The notes beneath the pieces were generated by a model that was not told the origin of the DNA, ran no database searches, and saw only the letters and a list, made by a program, of their open reading frames with translations. Below, in pieces: positions 63,971-64,000 of a DNA stretch of 64,000 nucleotides. Position 1 is the stretch's first letter, and the number at the start of each line of letters is the position of its first letter. The position numbers and the translations under genes are program-made. Origin of the DNA: AG2 sp036493735 (lineage in GTDB: Bacteria; Gemmatimonadota; Gemmatimonadetes; Gemmatimonadales; Gemmatimonadaceae); NCBI GenBank assembly GCA_036493735.1, contig DASXPH010000072.1:15898-79897 (forward strand), in the 5' to 3' direction.

Positions 63971-64000
63971 CCTGTTCGGTCCCACCCAGAACCCTGCGTA

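Overview
This is high-GC (by eye about 65-67%) bacterial chromosome, densely packed with genes on both strands. The cell is a diderm: it encodes a LolA-like carrier, a TolC-family outer-membrane channel, a SPOR-domain protein and several secreted enzymes. Product types, the abundance of M56/BlaI and MacB-type genes, and overall style fit Gemmatimonadota (Gemmatimonas/Gemmatirosa-like). That assignment is an inference; there is no rRNA in the window and I saw no tRNA, CRISPR array, prophage or insertion sequence.

Layout. 1-6.8 kb (+): end of a SPOR protein, SMC, an MBL hydrolase, DAHP synthase and LolA. 6.8-11.8 kb (-): CtpA protease, thymidylate kinase, a YlbF-like protein, PrmC, RF1 and ribosomal protein bL31. 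PrmC methylates the GGQ of RF1 and the two genes overlap. 12.0-16.5 kb (+): a CRP-like regulator, an MBL hydrolase behind a CRP-type site, a CsgG/TPR-type protein and an HD-GYP phosphodiesterase. 16.5-30.0 kb (-): an oxidoreductase, SpoIID/LytB-like protein, HemL, RimO, YajQ, a primary-type sigma factor, signal peptidase I, an aldehyde dehydrogenase, an NtrX-like regulator, ThpR and LarE. 30.1-44.8 kb: an M28 peptidase, ComM, a hybrid histidine kinase, an M56/BlaI pair with an operator-promoter, an MFS transporter, a tandem pseudokinase-kinase and a succinate-semialdehyde-type dehydrogenase. 44.8-48.9 kb (-): a very large NtrY-like kinase. 48.9-63.4 kb (+): a creatininase-family protein, a secreted protein, then TolC, a MacA-like adaptor, one ATPase and six MacB/FtsX-type permeases in three pairs, followed by a BshB1-like deacetylase and tryptophan 2,3-dioxygenase.

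The last 550 bp hold no convincing gene. They form a composite repeat block: near-identical inverted ends enclosing thirteen 21-bp tandem units and two perfect hairpins.

The most unusual window-wide signal is an 8-mer, CGTTAGGC (read as GCCTAACG on the other strand). I counted about 31 full copies and about 39 of the 7-mer core, on both strands and mostly inside genes, where it forces rare codons (TTA, CCT). It behaves like an uptake-type or modification-type genomic signature; ComM and a YlbF-family protein in the same window make an uptake role worth testing. Other points of interest are the six-permease transporter with one ATPase, the pseudokinase-kinase fusion, the BlaI operator overlapping its promoter, an RF1 gene apparently starting at CTG, and a CRP-type site next to a CRP-like gene with CRP-like recognition residues.
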